DNA of 64,000 bases from Moorella sp. Hama-1 (GTDB lineage Bacteria; Bacillota; DSM-521; Neomoorellales; Neomoorellaceae), in the NCBI RefSeq assembly GCF_023734095.1, contig NZ_AP024620.1, forward strand, positions 2,414,501 to 2,478,500, written 5' to 3'. The notes beneath the pieces were generated by a model. That model made no database searches. It worked only from the letters and a program-made list of their open reading frames with translations, and had not been told where the DNA came from. How positions within the stretch are numbered: position 1 is the stretch's first letter; each line of letters opens with the position of its first letter. The position numbers and the translations under genes were made by a program. This document shows positions 51,983-60,802 of this stretch, piece after piece.

Positions 51983-53158
51983 ATGTTTGAAAACATCCTG
52001 GCCGACAAAATGGCCAACCTGGGGACGGAAACTGCCTTTATGGTCCTGGCCAAGGCCAAAGCCCTGGAGGCCCAGGGTAAAGAGATTATCCACCTGGAGA
52101 TCGGTGAACCCGACTTCGACACGCCGCGTAATATCATCGACGCCGGCATCCGCGCCCTGAACGAGGGTTACACCCATTACACCCCTGCCCCCGGCCTGCC
52201 CGAGGTCCGAGCGACCATTGCCGAGTATGCCACCCGGCAGAAGGGCGTCCATTACGACCCGGAAGAGGTCGTCATTGTCCCCGGCGGTAAACCCATCATG
52301 TTCTTTACCATCCTGTCCCTGGTAAACCCTGGGGATGAGGTTATCTATCCCAATCCCGGCTTCCCCATTTATGAATCCGTCATTAACTTCGTCGGTGGTA
52401 AGGCAGTTCCCCTGCCCATCCGGGAAGAGAATGACTTTCGCCTGGACGTCGATGAACTGGCGAGTCTGATTACCCCGAAGACTAAACTCCTAATCATCAA
52501 CTCCCCGGCTAACCCCACCGGCGGTGTCCTCACGGCCGAAGATATCAGCCGGATTGCCGACCTGGTCAGGGGTAAGAACATTATCGTCCTGGCCGATGAA
52601 ATTTACGACCGGATCGTTTACGACGGGGCCCAGCCGGTATCCATCGCCTCCCAGCCGGATATGAAGGACTGGACCATTATCCTTGATGGTTTCTCTAAGA
52701 CCTACGCCATGACCGGCTGGCGTATCGGCTACGGCCTCATGCACCGGGAGCTGGCCGAGCGTATCGCCCAGCTGATGGTCAACTCTAACTCCTGTACCGC
52801 TGCTTTCACCCAGAAGGCCGGCCAGGAAGCCCTCACCGGGCCCCAGGACGCCGCCGCGGCTATGGTGGCCGAGTTTAAGAAGCGGCGGGACATCATCGTT
52901 GACGGCCTGAACAGCATTCCTGGCATTACCTGCAAGCGGCCCCTGGGTTCCTTCTATGTTTTCCCCAACATCAAGGGCCTGGGGCTCTCAAGTCAGGAAT
53001 TGGAGACCTTTTTGATGGAAAAGGCCGGCGTAGCCGCCCTGAGCGGCACGGCCTTCGGCAAGTACGGGGAAGGTTACTTGCGCCTCTCCTATGCCAACTC
53101 AGTGGCCAACATTGAGAAGGCCCTGGCGAAAATCGCGGCTGCTGTCAAAGAGCTATAA
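51983..53158 (+). CDS. Class I/II PLP-dependent aminotransferase (aspartate aminotransferase-like)
   Basis: The 391-residue protein begins FENILADKMANLGTETAFMV, has IHLEIGEPDFDTPRNI, YTPAPGLPEVRATIAEY, INSPANPTGGVL and the PLP Lys in GFSKTYAMTGWRIGYGL. The C-terminus contains LRLSYANS with the carboxylate-binding Arg. It uses a dicarboxylate or alanine as amino donor. The GGAGGAG site and the short distance to the reductase gene suggest one operon. Substrate is inferred only from this pairing. Confidence 0.9.
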   Translation: MFENILADKMANLGTETAFMVLAKAKALEAQGKEIIHLEIGEPDFDTPRNIIDAGIRALNEGYTHYTPAPGLPEVRATIAEYATRQKGVHYDPEEVVIVPGGKPIMFFTILSLVNPGDEVIYPNPGFPIYESVINFVGGKAVPLPIREENDFRLDVDELASLITPKTKLLIINSPANPTGGVLTAEDISRIADLVRGKNIIVLADEIYDRIVYDGAQPVSIASQPDMKDWTIILDGFSKTYAMTGWRIGYGLMHRELAERIAQLMVNSNSCTAAFTQKAGQEALTGPQDAAAAMVAEFKKRRDIIVDGLNSIPGITCKRPLGSFYVFPNIKGLGLSSQELETFLMEKAGVAALSGTAFGKYGEGYLRLSYANSVANIEKALAKIAAAVKEL

Positions 53159-53196
53159 GCTTTAGGCCGGAACAGGTTCCGCAGGATATACAGGGT

Positions 53197-53228
53197 CAGG
53201 GGTCGGGCTTGCACCCCTGGCTTTTGTT
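53197..53228 (+). terminator. Intrinsic terminator after the aminotransferase gene
   Basis: CAGGGGT and ACCCCTG pair around a 9-nt loop and GCTTTTGTT follows. Confidence 0.75.
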
Positions 53229-53244
53229 ATCATCACTCCTCCAT

Positions 53245-53640
53245 CGAGAATAGTGTTAGACCAAAAACGGTGCCTTCTGGTGGGTATATGTCCCTGCACC
53301 GCGAAAGATACTACGCGCCGACAGGGCTACGGCTCGGTTCGGGCCGCTGCTCGCCGCCTGCGGATTGCCAAAGGAAGAGGCTTCCTGCTCCGCTGGCCCG
53401 GACCATTCTATGCGGTCACGTTGTATTCCTCGCTAAGGTACGCTCAGGCGTCCTCGGCGTCGGCAGCGCTTGCCCCACCTCGTCTGTTCTTTTGACCTTC
53501 GCTCCACTATTCGCGGCTCCGGGACATTTCCCACCCATAACAGCCGCCTCCCTACGGCTTCGCTGAGTTTGCTTTACGCCTCGGACCAAGTCGCCCTCCG
53601 CCTGCAACCTCCAGCCCCTGCTCACCTGCATTTTCCCAGG
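53245..53640 (+). repeat. Palindromic intergenic repeat, copy C (diverged)
   Basis: This copy shares its left end with copy E (CCAAAAACGGTGCCTTCTGG, TATGTCCC) and its right end with the whole family (CGGCTTCGCTGAGTTTGCT, CGGACCAAGTCGCCCTCCG, CCTCCAGCCCCTG). The middle 200 bp is unlike the others. It fills most of the 580-bp gap between convergent genes. Confidence 0.7.
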
Positions 53641-53644
53641 GCCT

Positions 53645-53690
53645 AAAAAAGCGCCTACCTCGAGGGCCCCATTCCCCTCATGTAGACGCC
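53645..53690 (-). terminator. Terminator after the lone FAD-subunit gene
   Basis: On the minus strand GCGTCTAC pairs with GTAGGCGC, followed by TTTTTTA, 50 bp past the stop at 53738. Confidence 0.65.
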
Positions 53691-53737
53691 TTTGTCTGCC
53701 ATAAATTTAATACCTGGTATTTGCTTTCACAAACTAA

Positions 53738-54625
53738 CTATTCGCCATGAAGCGCGATTTTCCTGCTGGTTGCCCGGGAAAAAGCTGCGCCCAGGGCCCG
53801 GGCTACCAGGACCGCAGTCATATCTTTGCGGTAGGCGCTGGAGCCCCGGAGGAGGCTATCCCGGGGCCGGGCCGCGGCAGCTGCGGTTGCAGCAGCCCGG
53901 GTTATCACCCCGGCGTCCGGCTCCTGTCCCACCAGGACGGCGGCAGCCTCCTCGCACAGGAAAGGTTGCGGCGCCACCGGGGCGACGCAGATACGCGCCC
54001 GGGTGCACCGGCCGTCAACCACCTGGACCCGCACGGCCACATTGAGCATAGGCAGGGACAGGGCACGCCGGGGTGACAAGCGGGCGAAGGCCGAAGCCTC
54101 GCCCTCGCCCCACAGGTCAACGGTGAACCTGGTGATCATCTCGCGACCGGGATCTACCAGGGAACGGCCGACCCCGGCATAAAGGTCGGCTACCGGCACT
54201 TGACGTTCGCCCTCCAAGCCCAGGATGGTAGCCACACCTCCCAGGGCCACCAGGACCACGGCCGTGTCGGCCGCCGGCTGGGCGTTAACTACGTTACCGG
54301 CCAGGGTGCCGACATTGCGCACCTGAGGGGAGCCGACGGCGGCAGCCGCAGCGGCCAGGGCAGGGAGTTTCTCCCGGATGAGGGATGAGGTAGCAATCAT
54401 GGTATGGGTGACAGCACCACCCAGGACAATCTGGTCGTTTTCCTCACGAACTATTTTTAGCTCGGGAATGCGGGTGATATCTACCAGGGTGGTCACCCGG
54501 CGTTTCTCTTCCTTGAGGTCGATGACCAGGTCGGTTCCCCCGGCAATTATCCGTGCTCCCGGGTTGGCTGCCAGCAGTTCCAGGCATGCGGCCGTTGTGG
54601 TGGCGAAAAGGTACTGCTGGGGCAT
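53738..54625 (-). CDS. FAD-binding subunit of a molybdenum hydroxylase (second set)
   Basis: The 295-residue protein has the PCMH-type FAD site: ANPGARIIAGGTDLVIDLKE near the N-terminus and AAVGSPQVRNVGTLAGNVVN (the second FAD motif) near residue 95, then a CO-dehydrogenase flavoprotein C-terminal domain (LSPRRALSLPMLNVAVRVQV). It passes electrons from the Fe-S subunit to NAD or another acceptor. In E. coli terms it corresponds to ygfM beside ssnA. It follows ssnA by 370 bp (repeat copy D lies between) and has GGAGGGGATAAG before its ATG. Confidence 0.9.
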   Translation of the reverse strand: MPQQYLFATTTAACLELLAANPGARIIAGGTDLVIDLKEEKRRVTTLVDITRIPELKIVREENDQIVLGGAVTHTMIATSSLIREKLPALAAAAAAVGSPQVRNVGTLAGNVVNAQPAADTAVVLVALGGVATILGLEGERQVPVADLYAGVGRSLVDPGREMITRFTVDLWGEGEASAFARLSPRRALSLPMLNVAVRVQVVDGRCTRARICVAPVAPQPFLCEEAAAVLVGQEPDAGVITRAAATAAAAARPRDSLLRGSSAYRKDMTAVLVARALGAAFSRATSRKIALHGE

Positions 54626-54644
54626 CTTATCCCCTCCATAGATA

Positions 54645-54992
54645 GGGTTCTGCCTAAAAAATGTCCTCTTGGTTAAGCTGTAAATCAGTTCCTGGGGGCT
54701 GGAGGTTACAGGCGGAGGGCGACCTGGTTCGAGGCGTCAGCAAACTCAGCGAAGCCGCGGCGAGGCGGCGGTGAACGGGATGGGGATCGTAACATAATTA
54801 TTGTAGGGACTAGGAGTTCCGTCCACTGCCGCGTTTATTCAAAGAGATAAAGGCAGCCACCCCCGCCGCCGAGCAAGGCTGAGCGCCAAGTTTGCTAGCC
54901 GAGAACCACCGGAGCCCGGAGCTGTACCTCCAGCCCCCATTTAGCCTAGATTTTCCTGGTTAGTTGTGGGCGCGTCAGCCCCCATGAACGGC
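54645..54992 (-). repeat. Palindromic intergenic repeat, copy D
   Basis: Opposite in orientation to copies B and F. The arms are GGGGGCTGGAGGTTACAG (54694-54711) and CTGTACCTCCAGCCCCC (54922-54938), complementary except for one extra T. Family segments TGGTTCGAGGC, CAGCAAACTCAGCGAAGC, AAGTTTGCT and CGAGAACCACCGG are visible. It lies between ssnA and the FAD-subunit gene. Confidence 0.88.
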
Positions 54993-54996
54993 TCTT

Positions 54997-56322
54997 CTAA
55001 AATCTTTCCCACACCTTTAACGCCTGTTCCCGAGCTTTGGCGGCGATAGCTGCTTCGTCCAGGTGCTGGAGCTGCCGCCCCCGCATGAGGACCCGGCCGC
55101 CGATGATGGTGGTGTCCACCAGGCCGCCGTTGAAGCCGAAAAGCAGGTGGCCGAACCAGTTTGCCGCCGTTAGGGGTGTCGGCGCCTGATAATCGACCAG
55201 GATCACGTCGGCATAGGCCCCGGGTTCCAGGCGACCAAGGGGCCGGTGGAAGAACCGGGATAGGATGCGCCGGTTATTAGCAAAGGCCAGGGCCGGCACC
55301 TCCACCCAACCGGCGCCGGGGTCGCCGGAAACAAACTTGCGCAGCACATTGGCTGTCTTCAGGGATTCAAACATATCGCTGGTATAGCCGTCCGTTCCCA
55401 GGCCGACGGTGACTCCAGCGGCCAGCAGGTCGCCCACCGGGGCGCAACCCACGGCGTTACCCATGTTGGATTCCGGGTTATGGACTACCAGGGTGCCCGT
55501 TTCTTTGAGGATGGTTATTTCCTTTTCCGTTACATGGACGCAATGGGCGGCAATGGTATCCGGGCCCAGGATGCCGCTGGCGGCCAGGCGTTCGACTACC
55601 CGTTTACCGTATTTGGCCAGGGAGTCTTCAACGTCCTGGATACCTTCGGCCACGTGGATGTGAAAGCCGCTCCCCACCTCGCCGGCGGCCTCCCGGCAGG
55701 CGGCCAGGGTGGCGTCGGACAGGGTCAGGGAGGCGTGGAGGCCGAAGGTGGCTGAGATTAAATCATTCTGGCCGCGATACTTCTTGATGGCGGCGACGTT
55801 TTCAGCGATACCCTGGCGCATAATCTTCTCGCCGTCGCGGTCGGAAACTTCGTAGGCCAGACAGGTCCGCACCCCCGTTTCCCGGGCGGCATGGGCGATG
55901 GTCTCCAGGCTGCCGGTCACGGCGTGGGGGCTGGCGTGATGATCCAGGATGGTGGTGGTACCGCTCTTGATACAGTCAATCATGGGCAGGAGGGCGCTGT
56001 AGTAGACGTCATCCAGAGTCAGGGCCTTATCCAGGCGCCACCACAGGCGCTGGAGGATCTCCAGGAAGTTAGTCGGCGGTGGGTCCTTCAAGGCTATGCC
56101 CCGGGCGAAGGTGCTGTAAAGGTGCATGTGGGTGTTGGTCATGCCGGGCATAATAACCATGCCCCGGGCGTCCAGCCAGTCGGCTTCCGGGTAGCGTTTT
56201 TTGAGTTCAGTCGTGGTCCCGGTGGCGACAATCCGGTCATCCTCCACGGCCACCGCCCCGTCTTCCTGGTAGGGTTTTTCCGGCACCAGGGAAAGCAGGC
56301 GGCCGTTACCGATTAGCAGCAC
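54997..56322 (-). CDS. ssnA: SsnA-type aminohydrolase (amidohydrolase superfamily)
   Basis: The 441-residue protein starts with GTG after GAAGGAGGGGG. It has the metal site THMHLYSTFARGIALKD, the TTTILDHHASP segment, FHIHVAEGIQDVEDSL, HCVHVTEKE, and LGTDGYTSDMFESLK with the metal-binding Asp. It fits SsnA and related guanine/adenosine-type deaminases. In the purine setting it probably deaminates an aminopurine or opens a ring, but the substrate of SsnA itself is not established. It follows the Mo-FAD-FeS hydroxylase genes with a 16-bp gap. Confidence 0.88.
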   Translation of the reverse strand: MLLIGNGRLLSLVPEKPYQEDGAVAVEDDRIVATGTTTELKKRYPEADWLDARGMVIMPGMTNTHMHLYSTFARGIALKDPPPTNFLEILQRLWWRLDKALTLDDVYYSALLPMIDCIKSGTTTILDHHASPHAVTGSLETIAHAARETGVRTCLAYEVSDRDGEKIMRQGIAENVAAIKKYRGQNDLISATFGLHASLTLSDATLAACREAAGEVGSGFHIHVAEGIQDVEDSLAKYGKRVVERLAASGILGPDTIAAHCVHVTEKEITILKETGTLVVHNPESNMGNAVGCAPVGDLLAAGVTVGLGTDGYTSDMFESLKTANVLRKFVSGDPGAGWVEVPALAFANNRRILSRFFHRPLGRLEPGAYADVILVDYQAPTPLTAANWFGHLLFGFNGGLVDTTIIGGRVLMRGRQLQHLDEAAIAAKAREQALKVWERF

Positions 56323-56338
56323 AGGGTCCCCCTCCTTC

Positions 56339-56800
56339 TTATTCCTTAATGGCCTTTTCTACGGCCTTAATGATGTTCTGGTAGCCGGTACAGCGGCAGA
56401 GATGACCGGCGAGTTCCTTTTTGATCTCTTCCCGCGTATACTTTTTACCGCTGTTGACTATGGCCGTGGCCGTCATAATATAACCTGGGGTGCAGAAGCC
56501 GCACTGGACGGCTCCCTCTTCAATAAAGGCCTTCTGCACTTTGGAAAGCTCGCCGTTTTTAGCTATACCCTCGACAGTAACTATATCTTTGCCGTCGGCC
56601 CAGACGGCCAGGTAGATACAGGAGTCAATGGGGGTACCGTCGATCAGGACGGTGCAGGCGCCGCACTCGCCCACGCCGCAGCCCTTTTTTACCCCAGTAT
56701 AGCCCAGGCGGTTGCGCAACACCTCCAGCAGGGTTTCCCGCACGTCGACCTCCAGATTTACCGGTGTGCCGTTGACCGTCCAAGAAATCTTTTTAAGCAA
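56339..56800 (-). CDS. [2Fe-2S] subunit of a molybdenum hydroxylase (first set)
   Basis: The 153-residue product begins at a TTG (56800; LKKISWTVNGTPVNLEVD) that overlaps the upstream stop, with GGGGGGTGAAGGGA before it; a GTG at 56809 is possible. Two [2Fe-2S] clusters are indicated: the plant-type CGVGECGACTVLIDG and CIYLAV, and the C-terminal CGFCTPGY with CRCTGYQN. It relays electrons from the molybdenum site to the flavin subunit. Longer upstream codons belong to the flavin gene in another frame. Confidence 0.92.
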   Translation of the reverse strand: MLKKISWTVNGTPVNLEVDVRETLLEVLRNRLGYTGVKKGCGVGECGACTVLIDGTPIDSCIYLAVWADGKDIVTVEGIAKNGELSKVQKAFIEEGAVQCGFCTPGYIMTATAIVNSGKKYTREEIKKELAGHLCRCTGYQNIIKAVEKAIKE

Positions 56801-57677
56801 TCCCTTCACCCCCCGCTCTGCTGATGGCCGCCCGCAGGGCCCGCCGGGTAAGCTCCGCCACCAGGTGCTCCCGGTATTCTTTCGAGGCCCGCCAGGAGGT
56901 CCGGGCCTGGGTTGACTTAACAGCCAGCCGGCCGATGGCCTTGATAGTTTCCGGAGTAGCTGTCTTGCCCCGGGCGTAATCTTCGGCCGCCGGGCACCTG
57001 CGGGGCGTCGGTCCGGCCACCCCCAGGCCAATCCGCACGTCCGCTAAAACGCTGCCTTCCTTTATCTTGCACAGCACCGCCACGCCCAAGGTGGCAATAT
57101 CCATGGCCTTACGCATGGAGAATTTAATATAACGGCCGCCGTAACCCTGGTAATCCGCCGGGGCTATGGTGATCGCCGTCAGGAGTTCACCGGGTTTTAA
57201 ATCCACTCTACCCGGCCCCAGGTAGAACTCCTGGATGGGAACCACCCGCTCACCCTGCCGGGACTGCAGTCTTAACCGGGCGTTCAGGGCAAAGAGGGCC
57301 GGGGCGCTGTCGGCGGAGGTGGCGCCGTTGCAAATATTACCGCCGATGGTAGCCACATTGCGAATCTGGGGCCCGCCCATGGAGGCGGCGGCTTCCGTTA
57401 AGACGGGTATCTTCCCCTGGATAACCTGGTCATTAATTACCTGGCTAAAGGTCGCCAGGGGCCCGATAACAATGGTGCCGTCATCCATCTGCTGAATACC
57501 CTGGAGGGATTGGATTCCCCTGATGCTCAGCAACCGGGCCCTTTCCAGCTGGCCGTGGTGCATTTTGATCAGGACATCAGTACCGCCGGCAATGACGGTC
57601 AGGCCGGGATGGGCCGCCAGCAGGTCCAGGGCTTCGGCTACGGTAGCCGCCTCAAAGTATTCCTCAAAGTTATACAT
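56793..57677 (-). CDS. FAD-binding subunit of a molybdenum hydroxylase (first set)
   Basis: This subunit of about 294 residues has HPGLTVIAGGTDVLIKMHHG and SMGGPQIRNVATIGGNICNG as FAD motifs, followed by the C-terminal CO-dehydrogenase-type domain (KFSMRKAMDIATLGVAVLC). The ATG at 57677 overlaps the stop of the molybdenum-subunit gene (TGATG). The set Mo-FAD-FeS is transcribed in that order and is complete. Confidence 0.93.
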   Translation of the reverse strand: MYNFEEYFEAATVAEALDLLAAHPGLTVIAGGTDVLIKMHHGQLERARLLSIRGIQSLQGIQQMDDGTIVIGPLATFSQVINDQVIQGKIPVLTEAAASMGGPQIRNVATIGGNICNGATSADSAPALFALNARLRLQSRQGERVVPIQEFYLGPGRVDLKPGELLTAITIAPADYQGYGGRYIKFSMRKAMDIATLGVAVLCKIKEGSVLADVRIGLGVAGPTPRRCPAAEDYARGKTATPETIKAIGRLAVKSTQARTSWRASKEYREHLVAELTRRALRAAISRAGGEGIA

Positions 57678-59983
57678 CAATCCTCACCGCCTTCCTGGAT
57701 TAACCCGGCTTCCTTGAACTTCTCGAAGACCAGCTGGGGTTTCAGTGGTAACCTATTAAATGCCACCCCCGTAGCGTCTAAAACGGCATTGCGAATGGCC
57801 GGGGCGACGGGGATGGTCGGCGGCTCACCCAGGGATTTGCAGCCGAAGGGATGGGTGGGTTCAAAGGTTTCCACGAAATCCACCCCAATCTCCGGGACAT
57901 CCATAATCGTCGGCAGTTTGTAGTCCAGGAGGTTGTTGTTCAGGGGCCGGCCCGTTTGTTCATCAAACAGCATCTGCTCGGATAAGGCGTAGCCCAGGCC
58001 CATGCTGACACCGCCGTGGACCTGGCCCGCGGCCAGCAGGGGGTTGATAATCTGGCCGGAGTCGTGGACGTTATAGATCTCCAGGACCTCGATTTTGCCA
58101 GTCGGCAGGTCGACCTCCACCTCGGCAAAGGTGACGCCGAAGACGAAGGCGTTGACCCGGGCGTTATTGGAGGTATCGCTGGTTATCGGTTCGGCCAGGG
58201 CCAGATCGTAATAGCTCTGCAGGGCCACCTCGGCCAGGGGCATGACCACCTCCCCCGAGTGCTTATATACGATATTCTGTTCCCGGATATCCAGGGCGTG
58301 GGTGGGTATATCGGTCATCTTCTTGACGAAATCCAGGATCTTCTTTTTGACCTCGGCTGCTGCTTTAGCCACGGCCATACCGGTGACATAGGTCTGCCGG
58401 GAGGCATAGGCGCCGGTGTCAAAGGGGGCGATGTCCGTATCCTGGGTGGAGACGACATGGACCATATCCACCGGCAGGCCCAGGGTCTCGGCCACCATCT
58501 GGGCGAAGATGGTATCGCTGCCCTGCCCGATCTCCGTAGCTCCAAGTTGCAGTTGCACGGAACCGTCCTGGTTCAACACAATCCGGGCCCCGGCAATCTC
58601 CAGCCCCACCGGGTAGGTGCCGGAACCATAGCTGAAACAGGCCATGCCCAGGCCCCGGCGTTTGTCGCCGGTCTGGTTCTTATACTGCTCTTTCTTCTCG
58701 TCCCATTTGATAAGCTCCTTACCTTTGGCAATGCACTCGCGGATGCCGCAGCTCCGCACCTTGTTGCCGTTCAAGGGATCGACATAGCCCTCGGTAACCA
58801 GGTTTTTCAGGCGGAACTCAAGGGGATCCAGGTTGAGTTTACGGGCGATGTTGTCCAGGTGGCTCTCCACAGCGAAGGTTATCTGGGGCGAACCATAACC
58901 TCGCATGGCCCCGGCCACCGGCAGGTTGGTATAGACGGTACAGGGTTCGTATTTCAGGGCCGGCATGGGATAAAGGATCCGGAACTTGGAGCCCCCGGCC
59001 ATGGCAATGGAATGACCGTGGGAGGCGTAGGCCCCGGTGTTAGAAATGGCCTGGATAAGCATGCCAGTCAGCTTGCCATCTTTGGATATACCTGCCTTCA
59101 GCTTAAATTTAAAGGCATGGCGGGTACGGGTATCAATCATACATTCTTCCCGCGATAGTTCCAGCTTGACCGGCCGGCCCCCCACAGCCAGGGTCATGGC
59201 TGCGGCTAAGGGTTCAGTGCAGACGTCCTGTTTGCTGCCGAAGCCGCCGCCGATATAGGGTTTGATGACCTTGACCCGGCCCCAGGGGATACCTAAGGCC
59301 TGGCCGACGATCCTGCGGACGATATGGGGGATCTGGGTGGAGGTGATAATGACGATGCGGCCGTCGCTGTCGACGTAGGCGATGGAGATATGGTTCTCCA
59401 GCTGGCAATGCTGGACAATACTCGTCTCCAGTTCGTCCTCAAAGGTATAGTCTGCTTCCCGGAAGGCCGCCTCAACGTCGCCGATGGTATAACCGTTGGC
59501 ATTAAGGATATTCCGGGGAGCGTCTTCATGGATTAAGGGCGCGCCTTCTTTCATGGCTGCTTCCGGGGTGAGAAGGGGCTCTAATTCTTCATACTCGACT
59601 TTAATCAGCTTCAGGGCTTCTGCCGCTACCAGTTCGTCCCTGGCTACCACGGCGGCCACAGCGTCGCCGACAAAGCGGGCTTTATCGGTCAATATGGTCC
59701 GGTCGGCTTTGTCCCTGTGTTTTGGGTCCAGGGCATAGGGATGCCCGGCGGTGGGAAACTTATGGTGCGGAACGTCTTGATAGGTTAAAACAGCCTCCAC
59801 GCCGGGCAGCGCCCGTGCCCGGCTGGTATCGATACTTTTAACAAGGGCGTGGGCATAAGGGCTCCTCAATATCTTGCCCACCAGCATGTCCCTGGGCCTA
59901 AAATCACCGGTATATTTGGCTTGCCCGGTGACCTTGGCCACAGCGTCAACCCTGGTTACGCTCTTCCCCACTACGGCTGCCAT
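57677..59983 (-). CDS. Molybdopterin-binding subunit of xanthine dehydrogenase-type hydroxylase (first set)
   Basis: The ATG at 59983 follows GGAGGGGATAAA. The 768-residue catalytic subunit shows VGKSVTRVDAVAKVTGQAKY, IGGGFGSKQDVCTEPLAAAM, AGAMRGYGSPQITFAVE, the pterin motif LGATEIGQGSDTIFAQM and the catalytic Glu in KSLGEPPTIPVAPAI. There is no CO-dehydrogenase AYxCSFR loop, so a purine or other N-heterocycle hydroxylase is likely. In this kind of cluster the enzyme may be selenium-dependent (SDMH), but no selenocysteine codon is required for that and none is seen. Confidence 0.92.
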   Translation of the reverse strand: MAAVVGKSVTRVDAVAKVTGQAKYTGDFRPRDMLVGKILRSPYAHALVKSIDTSRARALPGVEAVLTYQDVPHHKFPTAGHPYALDPKHRDKADRTILTDKARFVGDAVAAVVARDELVAAEALKLIKVEYEELEPLLTPEAAMKEGAPLIHEDAPRNILNANGYTIGDVEAAFREADYTFEDELETSIVQHCQLENHISIAYVDSDGRIVIITSTQIPHIVRRIVGQALGIPWGRVKVIKPYIGGGFGSKQDVCTEPLAAAMTLAVGGRPVKLELSREECMIDTRTRHAFKFKLKAGISKDGKLTGMLIQAISNTGAYASHGHSIAMAGGSKFRILYPMPALKYEPCTVYTNLPVAGAMRGYGSPQITFAVESHLDNIARKLNLDPLEFRLKNLVTEGYVDPLNGNKVRSCGIRECIAKGKELIKWDEKKEQYKNQTGDKRRGLGMACFSYGSGTYPVGLEIAGARIVLNQDGSVQLQLGATEIGQGSDTIFAQMVAETLGLPVDMVHVVSTQDTDIAPFDTGAYASRQTYVTGMAVAKAAAEVKKKILDFVKKMTDIPTHALDIREQNIVYKHSGEVVMPLAEVALQSYYDLALAEPITSDTSNNARVNAFVFGVTFAEVEVDLPTGKIEVLEIYNVHDSGQIINPLLAAGQVHGGVSMGLGYALSEQMLFDEQTGRPLNNNLLDYKLPTIMDVPEIGVDFVETFEPTHPFGCKSLGEPPTIPVAPAIRNAVLDATGVAFNRLPLKPQLVFEKFKEAGLIQEGGED

Positions 59984-60002
59984 TTTATCCCCTCCGAAAA
60001 TA

Positions 60003-60200
60003 GGGTTCTGCAAAAAATAGTGCTTTCTGATGGGGCTATGTCCCCACCTAGTTTCACACTTGCGTTCCGATCCCCATCCCCTTCACCGCCGCCTCGCCGC
60101 GATTTCGCGCAAGCACCTTGCTCCTCGAACCAAGTCGCCTTCCGCCTGTACCCGCCCAGCCCCTTACCTCAACCTACATTTTCAAACCTTCTGGTAGGTC
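60003..60200 (+). repeat. Palindromic intergenic repeat, copy E (left part altered)
   Basis: The left end TGCAAAAAATAGTGCTTTCTG, GGGGCTATGTCCCC resembles copy C. The right part ATCCCCATCCCCTTCACCGC, GAACCAAGTCGCCTTCCGCC, TGTACCCGCCCAGCCCC and CCTCAACCTACATTTT matches B and F. It is shorter than B and F and separates two hydroxylase genes within one operon. Confidence 0.8.
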
Positions 60201-60202
60201 CC

Positions 60203-60688
60203 TTAGCCCCCATGATGGGCTCCTGCCATAATTGATGCCGCCTTTTCTACGGCCGTAATTATTTTAGTATAGCCGGTACAGCGGCACAAATTGCCCGCTA
60301 GGGCCACCTTGATTTCCTCGCGACTGGGGTGAGGATTGCTGTCCAGGAAGGCCTTGGCACTCAGGATCATCCCCGGGGTGCAGAAGCCGCACTGGACGGC
60401 CCCTTCGGTAATAAAGGCCTCCTGGAGGGGATGCAGTTTGCCGTCTGGCGCGGCCAGGCCCTCGATGGTCAGGACCTCGGCACCCTCCGCTTTGGCGGCC
60501 GGGATCAGGCAGGAGTTAACCGCCCGGCCGTCCAGGAGCACAGTACAGGCACCGCACTCGCCCTTGCCACACCCCTCCTTGGTACCGGTAAGGCCCAGAT
60601 ACTCCCGCAACAACTCCAGCAGGGTAACATCCGCCGGGGCCTCGACCCGGTATTCCTGGCCGTTGACCTTCAAGTTGAACAGGCGCAT
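60203..60688 (-). CDS. [2Fe-2S] subunit of a molybdenum hydroxylase (second set)
   Basis: The start is the ATG at 60688 (MRLFNLKVNGQEYRVEAP), five bases after GGGGGGAG; an ATG at 60703 lies on the far side of that site. The 161-residue protein has CGKGECGACTVLLDG, CLIPAAK and CGFCTPGMILSA with CRCTGYTK. A purine riboswitch sits directly upstream, so this gene and the four after it are likely controlled by purine. It is a paralogue of the protein at 56.3 kb. Confidence 0.93.
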   Translation of the reverse strand: MRLFNLKVNGQEYRVEAPADVTLLELLREYLGLTGTKEGCGKGECGACTVLLDGRAVNSCLIPAAKAEGAEVLTIEGLAAPDGKLHPLQEAFITEGAVQCGFCTPGMILSAKAFLDSNPHPSREEIKVALAGNLCRCTGYTKIITAVEKAASIMAGAHHGG

Positions 60689-60705
60689 GATTGCTCCCCC
60701 CATAT

Positions 60706-60739
60706 AAAGAAACCAGCTGACCGCCCTCCTCGTAGCTGG
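60706..60739 (-). terminator. Candidate ligand-responsive terminator of the second purine riboswitch
   Basis: On the minus strand CCAGCT (60739-60734) pairs with AGCTGG (60718-60713), followed by TTTCTTT. The 5' arm is the J3/1 region of the aptamer, so stem and ligand-bound aptamer exclude each other. Confidence 0.65.
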
Positions 60740-60793
60740 GTGATTACGGTCACCTGGTAGAAACCCCCGATCCCATTACCGGGGATATACGAG
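60728..60793 (-). ncRNA. Purine riboswitch, guanine-type, upstream of hydroxylase operon
   Basis: On the minus strand: P1 CTCGTA ... TACGAG, TATATCC, P2 with loop AATGGG, J2/3 GTTTCTACC, P3 GGTGA/TCACC with loop CCGTAA, and J3/1 CAGCTAC with C at the specificity position. P2 shows a U-A pair where the copy at 50.7 kb has A-U, so the stem is conserved by covariation. Confidence 0.92.
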
Positions 60794-60802
60794 TCTTATT
60801 AA

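Noticed and set aside
53253-53566. Short plus-strand frames near 53.3 kb that could be small proteins
   Set aside because: They lie within repeat copy C and are not maintained in the other copies.
58016-59158. 380-codon plus-strand frame inside the molybdenum-subunit gene
   Set aside because: It is antisense to a strongly conserved catalytic subunit, lacks a ribosome site and has no family features.
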